From Aralia elata (lineage: Eukaryota > Streptophyta > Magnoliopsida > Apiales > Araliaceae): a stretch of DNA of 64,000 bases. Of this stretch, positions 9,102 to 20,913 are shown piece by piece; the stretch's first letter is position 1, and each line of letters begins with the position of its first letter. The stretch covers positions 71,926,479-71,990,478 of the forward strand of contig CM068385.1 of assembly GCA_034770075.1 (NCBI GenBank), given 5' to 3'. The notes below the pieces were generated by a model that saw nothing but the letters and a program-made list of their open reading frames with translations, was not told the origin of the DNA and ran no database searches. The translations under genes and the position numbers were made by a program.

Positions 9102-11432
9102 GAGAAGAAGAAAGGACATGAGGGCCCGAAGGCAGGGAGCAGCGGGGCCAGCAACCCCAATAAGCGCAAATGGAGTGAGAGCCAATCTTTCGGGAGCAAT
9201 AAACCCGGAGGAAACCAGTCTGGAGGGGAGGCAAAGAAACCAGGCAGGTGCAATAATTGCGGCAAGAATCACACCGGGGAATGTATGAAGGGAAGGAGTG
9301 TGTGTTACCTTTGCGGACAGCCGGGGCACATGGCTCCCCAATGTCAGAATAAGCCAAAGGGGGGATGTTTTTCATGTGGAGCACCCGACCACCAAATGAG
9401 GGATTGTCCGAAGAAGAAGGGTGACGCCGGGAGTGGCAACAGGAACAACAACAACAACAGTGGAAACAGCAACCGGTTGAACTACGGGCCACCATCCAGT
9501 CAAGCCAACAGGCCAACCGCCCGCACGTTCAACATGACTGTCCAGGATGCAATGGAATCCAAGGACGTGGTGTCAAGTATCATCCCAATCAATAATATAA
9601 ATGCATATGTGTTATTTGATTCGGGTGCTACTTGCTCTTTTGTTTCCGAAGAGTTCGCTAAGCAGTTAAATTCACCTTGTGAAAAATTAGAACACCCTAT
9701 GAACGTAGAAGTAGCAAACAAAGAAATTGTCCCTGTAGAACACATTCATAGGAATTGTTGTGTTGAATTGCGAGGATTTAAGCTCAACGTGGATTTGATA
9801 CCCATTCGGCTGGGAGAGTTCGATGTAATCTTGGGAATGGATTGGCTATCAACCCACGGAGCAGTTATTGACTGTAAAAAGAAATGTATACACCTAAAGA
9901 CTTCTAATAAGTCGAAGGTGGTATTTTATGGCAGCAAATCACCAAAACCATCTTGTTGTCTTACTATGATGCAAACAAGGAGATTACTGAAGAAAGGATG
10001 CGAGTGTTATTTGGCCCATGTGGTCGATACTCGTCAGGTCAGGGATGAGATGAGTCAAATACCAGTCGTGAGAGATTTCGCCGATGTCTTTCCCTATGAA
10101 CTTCCGGGACTGCCGCCGGATAGGGAAACTGAGTTTGTGATCGATTTGGCACCGGGAATCGCACCAATATCAAAGCCGCCGTATCTAATGGCACCTGTAG
10201 AGATGAAGGAGTTGATGGTACAACTGCAGGAGCTGTTAGATAAAGGTTATATCAGACCGAGTGTGTCCCCGTGGGGAGCGCCAGTTCTGTTTGTAAAGAA
10301 GAAAGATGGTTCTATGCGACTTTGTATCGACTACCGGGAGTTGAACAAAGTTACGATTAAGAATAGGTATCCGCTTCCTAGAATCGATAATCTGTTTGAT
10401 CAACTTAAAGGAGCGAAGTACTTTTCCAAGATCGACTTAAGAGCAGGCTATCATCAGCTGAAGGTGAGGCAAGAAGATATCCCGAAGACTGCATTCAGAA
10501 CTCGTTACGGGCACTTCGAGTTTCTGGTAATATCTTTTGGATTGACAAATGCACCAGCAGCATTCATGGATATGATGAACAGAGTGTTCAAGCAGTACTT
10601 GGACAAGTTCGTAGTTGTATTCATCGATGACATCTTGGTGTATTCAGAAACAGAGGAGGAGCATGCTGAACATTTAAAGATTGTATTAGAAGCTCTCAGG
10701 AGGGAGAAATTGTATGCAAAGTTTTCTAAGTGTGAGTTTTGGTTGCAGAGAGTGCAGTTTCTGGGTCATGTCATAGACAAGAATGGTGTTTCGGTGGACC
10801 CAGCAAAAGTAGAAGCAGTTATCAACTGGGAACAGCCGAAGACGCCAATAGAGATCCGGAGTTTCTTGGGATTAGCGGGATACTATCGAAGGTTCATACA
10901 GGATTTTTCCAAGATAGCATCGCCCTTAACCAATCTCACTAGGAAAACAGTTAAATTTGTTTGGTCGGAGAAATGTGAGGAAAGTTTCATGGAGTTGAAA
11001 AAGAGACTTAGCCAGGCACCGGTGTTGACCTTACCAGACAACACTGGAGGCTTTGTAGTGTATAGCGACGCGTCACACAAGGGTCTTGGCTGTGTGTTGA
11101 TGCAACACGGCAAGGTAGTGGCGTACGCATCACGTCAGCTGAAGGATTATGAGAAGGGTTACCCGACTCATGACTTGGAGTTAGCAGCGGTGGTTTTCGC
11201 CTTGAAGATCTGGAGGCACTACCTATACGGGGAGAAGTGCGAGATATATACAGATCATAAAAGTCTGAAATATATCTTCACTCAAAAGGAGCTGAACATG
11301 AGGCAGCGCCGATGGTTAGAATTGATCAAGGACTATGACTGTGAAATTCTGTACCATCCAGGCAAAGCGAATGTAGTGGCTGATGCCTTGAGTAGAAAAG
11401 GCAAGGTGAAATTGATGCAGCTGACAGTCTAG
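9102..11432 (+). CDS. pol: Nucleocapsid, protease, reverse transcriptase and RNase H (element B)
   Basis: Same frame as gag, open from 9102. Numbering from the gag start: a short CX2CX3HX3C motif at 284, canonical CCHC knuckles at 302 and 323, protease DSG at 407-409, RT from about 570 with LPRIDNLFDQL and the FIDD active site (Asp 743-744), and RNase H from about 885 with VVYSDAS (Asp 890) and TDHKSLKYIF. These copy the element RNA to DNA in the particle. It ends at TAG 11430-11432 in the linker before integrase, where relatives read Gln (CAA or CAG). All catalytic residues I can check are present. Confidence 0.92.
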   Translation, partial: EKKKGHEGPKAGSSGASNPNKRKWSESQSFGSNKPGGNQSGGEAKKPGRCNNCGKNHTGECMKGRSVCYLCGQPGHMAPQCQNKPKGGCFSCGAPDHQMRDCPKKKGDAGSGNRNNNNNSGNSNRLNYGPPSSQANRPTARTFNMTVQDAMESKDVVSSIIPINNINAYVLFDSGATCSFVSEEFAKQLNSPCEKLEHPMNVEVANKEIVPVEHIHRNCCVELRGFKLNVDLIPIRLGEFDVILGMDWLSTHGAVIDCKKKCIHLKTSNKSKVVFYGSKSPKPSCCLTMMQTRRLLKKGCECYLAHVVDTRQVRDEMSQIPVVRDFADVFPYELPGLPPDRETEFVIDLAPGIAPISKPPYLMAPVEMKELMVQLQELLDKGYIRPSVSPWGAPVLFVKKKDGSMRLCIDYRELNKVTIKNRYPLPRIDNLFDQLKGAKYFSKIDLRAGYHQLKVRQEDIPKTAFRTRYGHFEFLVISFGLTNAPAAFMDMMNRVFKQYLDKFVVVFIDDILVYSETEEEHAEHLKIVLEALRREKLYAKFSKCEFWLQRVQFLGHVIDKNGVSVDPAKVEAVINWEQPKTPIEIRSFLGLAGYYRRFIQDFSKIASPLTNLTRKTVKFVWSEKCEESFMELKKRLSQAPVLTLPDNTGGFVVYSDASHKGLGCVLMQHGKVVAYASRQLKDYEKGYPTHDLELAAVVFALKIWRHYLYGEKCEIYTDHKSLKYIFTQKELNMRQRRWLELIKDYDCEILYHPGKANVVADALSRKGKVKLMQLTV

Positions 11433-12956
11433 GAGGAATTGATACGGGATTTCGAACGCCTGGAACTGGAGGTTAAGTATCCAGTGGAGACGGACGAAAA
11501 GTTGTGTACCGTAACGGCAGGTCCGACTCTACTGAATAAGATAAAGGAGGCTCAAGAATTTGACGAGGAATGCATTGACATTAAGAAACAGTTATCGGAG
11601 GGAAAAGCCTCGAAGTATAAGGTTGACAGCACAGGATTGCTGAGATTCGAGGGAAGGATCTGGATACCCTACGTACCAGACTTAAGAGAAGAGATTTTGC
11701 AGGAGGCCCATAATACGAGATTTTCGGTACATCCGGGTAGCACCAAGATGTATCAAGATCTTCGTCAACATTATTGGTGGCCGCATTTGAAAGGGGAAGT
11801 TGCAGAATTCGTCAACCGGTGTTTAACTTGCCAGAAGATTAAGGCAGAGCACCAGCGACCGAGCGGATTGTTGCAACCCTTGGAGATTCCCGAGTGGAAG
11901 TGGGAGCACATTACTATGGATTTTGTGGTAGGACTCCCAACAACCCAAAGGGGTCTGGACGCCATCTGGGTAATCGTAGAACGTTTGACCAAGTCTGCCC
12001 ATTTCCTACCAATCAAGATCAGGTACAAATTGGAACAGCTGGCGAAACTTTACGTAAAGGAAATAGTATCACGTCATGGAGTGCCGGTATCTATCGTGTC
12101 TGACAGAGATCCGCGCTTCACGTCGAATTTTTTGAGAAGTCTACAGGAGAGACTGGGAACACAGTTAAGAATGAGTACGACATATCATCCTCAGACTGAT
12201 GGTCAAAGTGAGCGAACAATCCAGACCTTAGAGGATATGCTTCGGGCAGTTGTGATGGACTTAAGTGGCAGCTGGGACGATCACTTGCCGCTAGTAGAGT
12301 TCGCCTACAACAATAGTTACCATGCTAGCATTGGTATGCCACCGTACGAAGCATTATATGGAAGGAAGTGTCGAACACCGTTGTGTTGGGATGAAGTTGG
12401 TGAACGGAGATTGTTGGGGCCAGAGTTGGTACAGCAAACCGTGGAAATCATTAAAGTAATAAGACAACGGTTAGTAGCAGCTCAAGATCGTCAGAAGAAG
12501 TATGCCGACTTACATCGTCAAAAACGAGACTTTGAAGTTGGTAGCTTTGTGTTTCTGAAGGTATCTCCCTGGAAAGGGAAGATCCGTTTTGGGAAGAAGG
12601 GCAAATTGAGCCCTAGGTTCATAGGACCATTTGAAATTTTGAGGCGGATCGGCGAAGTGGCGTACGAGGTAGCCTTACCTCCTGAACTTGAGCACATTCA
12701 CAACGTGTTTCACGTATCAGTATTACGTCCATATAAACCAGAATATAAGCATGTCATCTCCTATGAACCAATTCAAGTCGAAAGGGACTTATCGTACGAG
12801 GAAATTCCTGTCCAAATACTTGATAGGAAGGAACAGAGGATGAGGAACAAAGTCATTCATTCGGTAAAAGTTCTCTGGAGAAACCACGCGGTGGAAGAAG
12901 CTACGTGGGAACTCGGAGAGAAGATAAGAGCGAATTACCCCCAATTATTTGAGTAA
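11433..12956 (+). CDS. pol: Integrase with C-terminal chromodomain (element B)
   Basis: Continues the gag-pol frame after the TAG. It has the zinc-binding HHCC (His 1104, Cys 1141 and 1144), catalytic D,D35E (Asp 1174, Asp 1235, Glu 1271, exactly 35 residues between the last two), the GPF/Y-like RFIGPFEIL, and a chromodomain at about 1466-1515 (PVQILDRKEQ ... LWRNHAVEEATWEL). Integrase inserts the cDNA; chromovirus chromodomains are known to bind heterochromatin marks and steer insertion there, which fits the nesting seen here. It has no lesion of its own. Without readthrough or repair of the two stops upstream it would not be made. Confidence 0.92.
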   Translation, partial: EELIRDFERLELEVKYPVETDEKLCTVTAGPTLLNKIKEAQEFDEECIDIKKQLSEGKASKYKVDSTGLLRFEGRIWIPYVPDLREEILQEAHNTRFSVHPGSTKMYQDLRQHYWWPHLKGEVAEFVNRCLTCQKIKAEHQRPSGLLQPLEIPEWKWEHITMDFVVGLPTTQRGLDAIWVIVERLTKSAHFLPIKIRYKLEQLAKLYVKEIVSRHGVPVSIVSDRDPRFTSNFLRSLQERLGTQLRMSTTYHPQTDGQSERTIQTLEDMLRAVVMDLSGSWDDHLPLVEFAYNNSYHASIGMPPYEALYGRKCRTPLCWDEVGERRLLGPELVQQTVEIIKVIRQRLVAAQDRQKKYADLHRQKRDFEVGSFVFLKVSPWKGKIRFGKKGKLSPRFIGPFEILRRIGEVAYEVALPPELEHIHNVFHVSVLRPYKPEYKHVISYEPIQVERDLSYEEIPVQILDRKEQRMRNKVIHSVKVLWRNHAVEEATWELGEKIRANYPQLFE

Positions 12957-12966
12957 CCTTAGATTG

Positions 12967-12986
12967 AAATTCCGAGGACGGAATTT
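12967..12986 (+). promoter_or_regulatory. Hairpin before the polypurine tract (element B)
   Basis: AAATTCCG-AGGA-CGGAATTT: an 8-bp stem with a 4-base loop just upstream of the polypurine tract. C and F have the same one; D/E and G have a version with a T-A pair in place of C-G. Confidence 0.65.
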
Positions 12987-12990
12987 TTAT

Positions 12991-13003
12991 AAGGGGGAGA
13001 GGA
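12991..13003 (+). promoter_or_regulatory. Polypurine tract, element B
   Basis: AAGGGGGAGAGGA directly before the TGTAATG start of the 3' LTR; it primes plus-strand cDNA. Confidence 0.9.
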
Positions 13004-14716
13004 TGTAATGTCCGGAAAATTTTAAACACTGTATCAAATTTATTTTAAATAAATAAGTTCATTATATTAATTTTACAAATTTAATTGGATCCATATGGGT
13101 ACTATTATTTAATTACATAAATACGTGGTCTGGTAATTTTCTGTGCATTAAAGGGACTCACTGATAGTTTAAATAAATTAGCGAGTTAACCCTAAGAATT
13201 TATTTGCAAGAAAATTTAAGGTTAATAAATCTATCATTATCGGATTTAAATAATTCGAACAAAGAATTATTATGTTGAATAATTAAATTATTGGTTTAGT
13301 TAATTTAAATGTTAGGACATGAGGGTATCAAATTAATGAGCCACATTTCTTTCATATTGGGCTGGTTCCATTCTTCTTTCCAGCCATTTCCTTATTCTTT
13401 TGCCGGCCCAATCAAGGGAAGCCCATCTCTTGTTTTCTTTACCAGCCGGGTTAAGGCTTGCAAATGGGTCGACCCAAGTAAATTGGGAAAAACCGGTTAA
13501 TGTGAAGAGAACCGGTTAAGTATGAAGGGAAAAGCCTCGAATCAAGACCTCTGGATAAATCGAATTGGGGAAGATTCAAACCCTCAGCCAAAACCAAATA
13601 GCAACAGAGACGGGAGTAAATCAAGGGAAATGACTAAGTGAGGGAGAGGAGAGAATCGAACCCTAGCCAACCCCAAGCCCTCAAATCGACAGCCAAGCAA
13701 GAGACGTGATAGGTATCAATCAAGGCAAACGAACAAGGATTGGCGCCGGCGACAGTGTGGTGACCAGCGGTCGGAGCAGGGAAAGGGGCGACGACCGAGC
13801 AAGCAGCGACTTGGACCAGAGGTCCCTGAAGTTCGGCGATTTGACCGGCGGAACTACGCGGCTCGAGGATTGATGAGACCACCGTTCGCTTAATCCTCTC
13901 CTACCGTCAGATATTGACCAAATCGTTGGGTATTGTCCTGTTTGAGCGAGGTAACAGCCAGCAAGAAGAGAAATTCTTCCTCTATAAATTAAGCCCTAAA
14001 ACCCCCAAAGCAGTTGATTCTTTCGGCTCTTGAGAGTCTTAAATTGGAGCAAAACTTATACAAAGTTAGGGTTCGAAAATTAGAGGGAGAGACAGGGGAA
14101 TTAGTCGTCGAATGTCCAGCTGGGTTTCATATTTCGGTAGAAGGAGGAAGATTGCAGTCCGATCATTAGCAAGGTAGTGACTGAGTAGCTTTAATTTAAA
14201 TTTTTGTTTCTCGGTTTGGGACAGTGCTATTGTGGGATTTAATCATACAGTAGTATTGTGTTGTGTTGAATTGTACCACTTTGATAGTTCTTAGTTGGCT
14301 TTGTATAAATTTTTTTTTTTTCCTTTCGTACTCAAATTGGTACTGTCAACTGTGTGGGTTTGAAACCCAGAACCTTGTATAAATTTTTGGGTTTTAAACT
14401 CTGGTAATGCGATGATATAGTTAGTTCATTCATTTTCTTTCCTTCCTTCTTCAGTATTTGGACCGACTGTGTTGGTTGGGTTGGACTCTGTATTAGGTCT
14501 TTAATTGGAAAATCATTGTCAAGGTACCTTGAAGGTTCTAGCAGTAATAGCATTGGTTATACTGTGATGGGATTTTATTGCATTGTGTTGGTCTATTTTG
14601 ATGAAGGAATCTGTTATGATATTGAATTGGATAATTCCCCTATTTGGGGCAATTCGTTCGAGGTACCATATTTAATCAATTGCAGGAACTTAGTACGTCT
14701 CTAGTGCCTGTGATAC
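13004..14716 (+). repeat. Element B 3' LTR, first piece
   Basis: Near-identical to 3148-4863. TATA box at 13983-13989. It is cut at 14716 after GATAC by element C and continues at 28432. Confidence 0.95.
14712..14716. repeat. Target site duplication of C, left copy (GATAC)
   Basis: GATAC before the C start and again at 28427-28431. The B 5' LTR shows the empty site, GTGATACAGCAATT, near 4853-4866. Confidence 0.95.
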
Positions 14717-14836
14717 TGTAGTGCCCGTGAATTTTAAACGTCATTATTAATTAAATATATAAATTAAATTTTTAATAAGTTAGTTTGTGTGCTTATTTGA
14801 ACCTTTTGTGTGCATTGGTAGCCTACATGACTAGGT

Positions 14837-15421
14837 GATGAATTATTTTAAGTTGAGTAAAGGGGGTCACTAATAGTATAGTTAAATTAGTAAACAAGCC
14901 TTAAGGTTTAATATCAATTAAATTGATAAAGTAGTTACTAATTAATCATGCAAGTAAATTGAATATACTTAGTATATTGAATTGAGTAAATTAATTAATA
15001 AAAGTATTAATTAATGAGAATATTGTCACATTGAATAATAAAATTTAATAGTTCAATTAGTAATCAATTTCTAATTGATTAGCTTATTTAATTAAGGAAC
15101 TAAGGCCAATTATTTATTCGATCATGGGTGATGAATTGTTTTAAGTTGAGTAAAGGGGGTCACTAATAGTATAGTTAAATTAGTGAACAAGCCCTAAGGT
15201 TTAATATCAATTAAATTGATAAAGTTGTTACTAATTAATCATGCAAGTAAATTGAATATAGTTAATATATTGAATTGAGTAGATTAATTAATAAAAGTAT
15301 TAATTAATGAGAATATTGTCACATTGAATAATAAAATTTAATAGTTCAATTAGTAATCAATTTCTAATTGATTAGCTTATTTAATTAAGGAACTAAGACC
15401 AATTATTTATTTGATCATGGG
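14837..15421 (+). repeat. 293-bp tandem duplication in the C LTR
   Basis: Two copies, 14837-15129 and 15130-15421, each starting GATGAATT.TTTTAAGTTGAG and ending near GATCATGGGTG. The 3' LTR has the same pair at about 24502-25096, so the duplication predates the insertion. Confidence 0.93.
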
Positions 15422-16059
15422 TGTAGTAATTAATAGTGTGGCAAATTAATTAATCAATCATTGGGTTAAATTAAATGACCCAATATTGCATTAAATAGAT
15501 TTGAATTTTATTAGCCTAATTAGGTTACAAGTTAAAGAGATATGTGTAAGTAATTAAATTTCATAAGATTGGAAATAGAAACCCTAAATAAACAATTAGG
15601 GTAATACATATTAAAATTGTTAAACTATGTTTATTACCTATTAAGCCCTATTAAGCCTTTTAAGGCATGAAATTATGTCAATCAACTTGCTTTAATTTGG
15701 TAACTCTTACACAAAGGACAAGGTTGTCAAGCTCCCATTGGTGGAAAATCTAATTAGCACACTTAAAGATAAGATTAAGGCTAAATGAAAGGGATAAGGT
15801 GAACTCTTATATCCAATGGGTAAGAAAGATGTGGGGGATAATAGCATGAATTCTAATTTAGCATTATACTTGGCAAGTATTCTATCCTTTCATTTCATTT
15901 CAAGTTCATTTCTTCTTTTCATCTCCTTCTTTCATTTCTCCCAAGCAAGAACACAAAGTGAGAGCTTAGAGAGAAAAAGAGAGTGAGATTAGCATAGTTC
16001 ATGCATCCCAAGTTCATCACATACTTTGGTAGATCAAGGAGAGTAGCTACAAGATCAAG

Positions 16060-16061
16060 GT
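16060..16061 (+). promoter_or_regulatory. Candidate 5' splice donor in the C LTR
   Basis: AAG|GTGAAA followed by a T/C-rich stretch, after a purine-rich leader; same relative place as in the other families. Confidence 0.4.
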
Positions 16062-18752
16062 GAAACCCTAAATCATTTTCTTCTTTCTTACTTTGTTTTA
16101 TTTTCATAGTTTTTGAGAGATTTTGTTCTAAGACTCAAGAATCATTAGATCTTCATGCTTTATGTATAGATCTAATCCTCTTGAGTGTTAGAATGGAGAT
16201 TCAAAGGAAGAAAAGGAACTTATGTTCTTAAAGGGTAAAAACCTTAGCTTTTCTTCACTTGGATCACCCATAACTTGAGATCTACAACTTGGATTTGTGA
16301 TCCGTTAAAGGGGGGTGCTAGATACATGAGTTAGCTAGTAAACCCAAGTGGTAGAACACAAATCCAATAATTTTTGAAGCCTTGGGGGCTATTTTCCCAA
16401 AACAGTCCAGCTATAAAACTTAAAGCTTTAAAACCCTAAAAGCTTGCTGTCCTCATTTTTCCAAAGATTGTTTCGGCCAGTTATAAATCTTTTAAAAATC
16501 TGGGAAAAATCATAGAGGTACCTTAAGAAGTTATCTACAAGTAGGAAAAAGAACGAACACGTTTTGATGTGTAGTTTTTGTGTAATGGCTTTTACCGTGA
16601 AGGACTCCTAAATATTTATACCCGGATTTATCACTGTGTATACCTTGAAAACATATGACATTTTTACAGTATGTTTATGTATATTATGAGAGTGTACCCT
16701 GCAAAGTTTAGAATTTTCTGAGCAAAACTCGATTTATGAAAAATGTAACAAGATTCGGAGGTTTTGGGTACTTTAAATATAGTAAATCACTTTCTAAAAT
16801 TCCAGGAAAATTGGTGGATCATTGTTGGATCATATACTATCCAGATCCAGAGAATAATAATTTTCAGAGCCTATTTGCTATTTTTCATAATAATGTTATA
16901 GTTATGGTTAAAAGAAAATAAATGGTTAAATGATGTCATAAATAAGGAAAATGTGATTTTTAAGCTTGGACACTCCTAATATTATATATTCTAACTATTG
17001 AGGGGTATTTTGGTAATATTTAATGAGAAATAATATTTATGACCTTTTATGGGTAGTAAAGGAGTTGTTTAATAAAGGGTAAAAACAATTAGGATAAATT
17101 GTTTATTCGCCTAATAACTTATTAAAATATTACTATGATATTTGTAATATAAGAATTCGATATTTTTTAGTAAACAAAGAAATATTAAGGTTAAAACTTC
17201 ATGGAAATATTATTGAATGGGTAATAATATTTGTTTTAAGCATTAATAAATGATTAAGATGTTATTAAAATGGCTAATAATATTAGATTAAAATATTATT
17301 AATGATATGAGAATTAAAATATTATTAAGAGATTAATAATATTAGATTAAAGTATTATTGGATGATTAAAATATTATTAAGATGTTAATAACATTAGTAA
17401 ACGAATAAAAGTGTTATTAGTGGACTAATAATACCAAGAGGTGAATTAAATATTATCAGGATTGATAATATTAAGTGTTTTATAGGATTTACGATAGTTT
17501 ATTAACTTATGTGTGCTATGTGATTTGCTTAATTGTTAAATAAATAGCATAAGTAAGCGTATCGATATACAACTACGCAGAGTACTAATTGGTAGATCGA
17601 CGTTATCAATGTTAGGTTCTTCAAGGCCAATTAGTTAAAGCTAGAATTACTTGTAGCTGAGCAGACAGGCAAGTTCTCTATTCCCGAAACTTTAAATATT
17701 ACAAGTTCCTAACCCTTAAACTTCTTTCATTTTTGCATAGTTCTTCTCACGTCAATTTTTGCATTGAGCAAGCTTTTAAACCTTATGCATTGTTTTAATT
17801 CGTGCAAAAAGGTATATATTATTGCAAGTTTATTCTTTAAGCTTGAATCCTTATTTCCGAGCACGCTTTAAGTGGTCTAATTACTTTTAAAATTATTCCA
17901 CATCTGTATATTTATTGACATTTTGTGCATTTGAATTCGTATATTTAAATTCAGTAAATTTATTAAACCATTCATGGTTAAGTCTGAAACCCTTGTTCGG
18001 TCAGACAATTATGTGAGAGTTTATAAAAGCTATCCGAACCAATCAATGGTAAGGATTCTTAGACTGTATATGAACACCCCTTTATTTCTAGGGGAGTACC
18101 CCACGTACCGTATATAAGGTACAAATAGCAGAATTAAGTGTTATGCATATACATAGGGTACGTGAGGCTGATCCCCTCAAGTACGTTATTCTGTTAGCCA
18201 GTAACCAGAGGGTCAACCAGCTATTTGACTCCTCTGGAAGTTATCGTTCAAAGTCTATTTGACTGTCAATTGTTCTAAAAGCATTTAATGTTCTTAGCTT
18301 CTGATTATTCTATTGTTGAAATCCCTTTTAATATCCCTTCATCATGATAATATCTTTATTGTTGCACTATAAACTTGCTGGGCAAACTCGTTGCTCATTC
18401 TTGCTATATCATGACTTCAATTGCAGCTAAACCAAAGACGTCAGGGAAGAACAAAGGGAAAGAAAAGATGAAATGATAGACTTCTCGTAAGCAGACTTTA
18501 GATTCATGTGTTAGTTAATTACTGTTAATGTAATTTAAACCCTGATAGCTATTTAGGGTATGGATTGTGTAAATGTTTAAGGTTAATCGTATTCTGGGAC
18601 TAGTAACACCTTGTAATGAACAACGTATGTTTTATTTTATTCCGCATTTTTAGATACCAATATGTTGTTATAGGTGGATGTTTATGTTGGATCGTGATGA
18701 CCAAATCCGGGTATTTTGGAGACCCGGACCCGCATTTGGGGGTGTCACAGGT

Positions 18753-18764
18753 TGGTATCAGAGC
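18753..18764 (+). promoter_or_regulatory. Primer binding site, element C
   Basis: TGGTATCAGAGC just after the 5' LTR, for initiator tRNA-Met. Confidence 0.92.
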
Positions 18765-20170
18765 TATAGGTTATAACCCTTAGGAGAAAGAGTCCTTAGG
18801 CTATAACCTGAGAGAATATAGATGAATAGAAGGGGATATAACTCATATAGAGTTATTTTTGGGTAGAAATTTATTATTGATCTTAAAATTGAGGATTTGG
18901 GATCATACGTTGGTGTTATTAAGCTTGTGGATAAATTTGAGGAATGTGTAATTGATGAGATAATATGGTAAAGTGAAGAACCATTAAGTATGGACGATCC
19001 AATTGTAAGCTGGAGTTATAGATATTCGAGGTTAATTAGATTAATCATTTGATGCTATTGATCAATTCTGTGGCTATTGATTAATTTTTGTGGCGATTCA
19101 TTAGATAAGATATTGGAGTGATGTGGTATAGAGTTTCTTTGTTGATGAAGAGAGGGTACCTTAGAATCTGTTGGGTTAAGGTTTGCAAGAAGGAAATGAT
19201 TAATTCGATAAATAATGAATATATCGATATTTTGAAGTGTTAGTTAAGTTATTAAGCTTTATGGTGGGAATGCCAGGTGAGACAAAGGTAATGAACTCAT
19301 ATAGAGTTGTTAAGCAAAAGTTGAGAGTATTGAGATGAATGATGTTATATGCCAAAAAAAATGAATAAATTAAGAGATGACTGATGACAATTTAGATTGT
19401 TTTGATGATTAGAAAGGAGAGACAACGGAGAGATTATAAGAAATAGAACCAAGGGTTAGATTTAGTGTCTGATCTGGCAAAAAGTATCTAGAGATGGAAC
19501 TGAATGATGAGATAATAGAAATCCCTAAGAAGGATCAATTGGAGCCCGATATAAGGAATATGTGGAGGAAATGAAAGAAAGAAAGGTCAAGTCTGAGAGT
19601 TATAAGACTTTTGTGAGTCGTAATGAATGCAGAATAGTAGTCAATGTATATGTACTAGTATATCTATGCATGTAAGAAATGTGAATCTCAGTTTTTGTAC
19701 AGCTAGTAGTATATCTGTTGTAAGTCCCAACTTTGTGTAAGTTGTGGAATAGTTATGTGAATCCCATTTTGTTGTTAGTAACAGAGGGATAAGTGGATAT
19801 CAGGAATGCTATATGATGTAAGTAGTACGAGGTACTAAGATGAGCTTATTAGTATTTACTAAAGGTGCCTTGAGTTGATATGATGATGATACATTCCCAC
19901 TTTTTAGATCTAGGGGAATGCAGTTAGTTCTTATTAATCCCATCTTTTGTGTCTTAATGGGATAGTTAACATTTATAGGAATATGCCAGAATTTATAAGT
20001 GTTTGGACACACTAAAGGGTGTATGAATATAAATGTGGTATTAATTATTACATGATTGGATTGTGATCGATTTGTGCCTTGACTCTTAAATGATAACATC
20101 AGTAGTAGAATTTTGCACGATGTGTGTAAAACAAGAAGGATTTATGTAAGGTTTTGTTTAGAATCAAACA
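18765..20170 (+). other. Element C leader, accessory ORF lost or unrecognisable
   Basis: 1.4 kb with no sustained frame. By position this should hold the accessory ORF (about 18.9-19.6 kb), but I find no acidic or coiled-coil coding remnant I can defend. The part at about 19680-19960 repeats a TCCCAnnTTTTGT-like motif as in B's spacer. TTTGTTTAG, acceptor-like, ends at 20161, ten bases before gag. Confidence 0.55.
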
Positions 20171-20910
20171 ATGCCGTCAAGGAAGACAACCCCCGGAATA
20201 ACACGAGGGTGGAAGAGTCAGTGAATAACGAGGAGGGTCAGACTGACCTCAAGAGGACCTTTGCGAACTTTGTTAGAAGGAAAACGATGCAAGGCAGACC
20301 AGCCATTGCGGTTGTTGGCCATGAAATCACATGACGAACTTTTTACGGGTTTCAAATTACTAGGACCACCGGAGTTTCGTGGGAATATGGATTCGAGTGA
20401 AGCCCAGACATAGGTAGAAAAAATGGGGAAAGTTTTCAAGGTCGCAAGATGAGTGACCGAGGAACAGAAGACTTCGTTTTCCACTTTCATGAGGAAGGGT
20501 GAGTCAAATTACTGGTGGAAGGCGAATAGAAGCCGAACTGGGGAAGACGCGACTGCGTGGACTCGTTTTAAGGAGCTGTTTTTTCAAAAAAAATTACTTT
20601 CTAGAAAGCACAGCAGGCAAGTATGGAGATAAAGTTCTTGGATCTGAAGCAAGATGATATGTCAGATAGCAGAGTTACGCAACGAAGTTTAACAAACTAG
20701 CTAGGTTGATCCACACAAAGTGGACACCGGAGCTAGGCGAGCGAAGAGATTTGATCAAGGGTTGAAAGCCCTGGGCGTATAGTAAGGTTGTGGTTTTTAC
20801 AGATCAACACATTTCCTACGTTACTTAAGGAAGCAATCGTTGCCGAGGAGGAAATGAAGCGTTGACAAAAGCACAACCAAGATCAGGAAAAGCCATGATG
20901 GGCACAAGGA
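20171..20910 (+). pseudogene. gag: Element C gag remnant without nucleocapsid
   Basis: It begins MPSRKTTP at 20171 and retains LLGPPEFRGNMD..EAQT, NYWWKANRSRTG and similar gag pieces, but in several frames because of extra bases (for example near 20590, 20655 and 20770) and stop codons. After about 20880 the sequence jumps straight to the protease upstream region: the roughly 470 bp that in B hold the knuckles are reduced to about 40 bp. Not functional. Confidence 0.85.
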
Positions 20911-20913
20911 AGG

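Larger units (their letters stand above)
14717..18749 (+). repeat. Element C 5' LTR
   Basis: 4033 bp, TGTAGTGCCC to GGTGTCACA. It contains a 293-bp tandem duplication (14837-15421), a donor-like site at 16060, an AT-rich tract (about 17110-17480), then from about 17530 a 3' segment nearly the same as B's while the first about 2.7 kb is unrelated to B. Confidence 0.94.

Noticed and set aside
9058..9516. Cys-rich antisense frames opposite the B nucleocapsid
   Set aside because: They mirror the sense coding sequence; no independent evidence.
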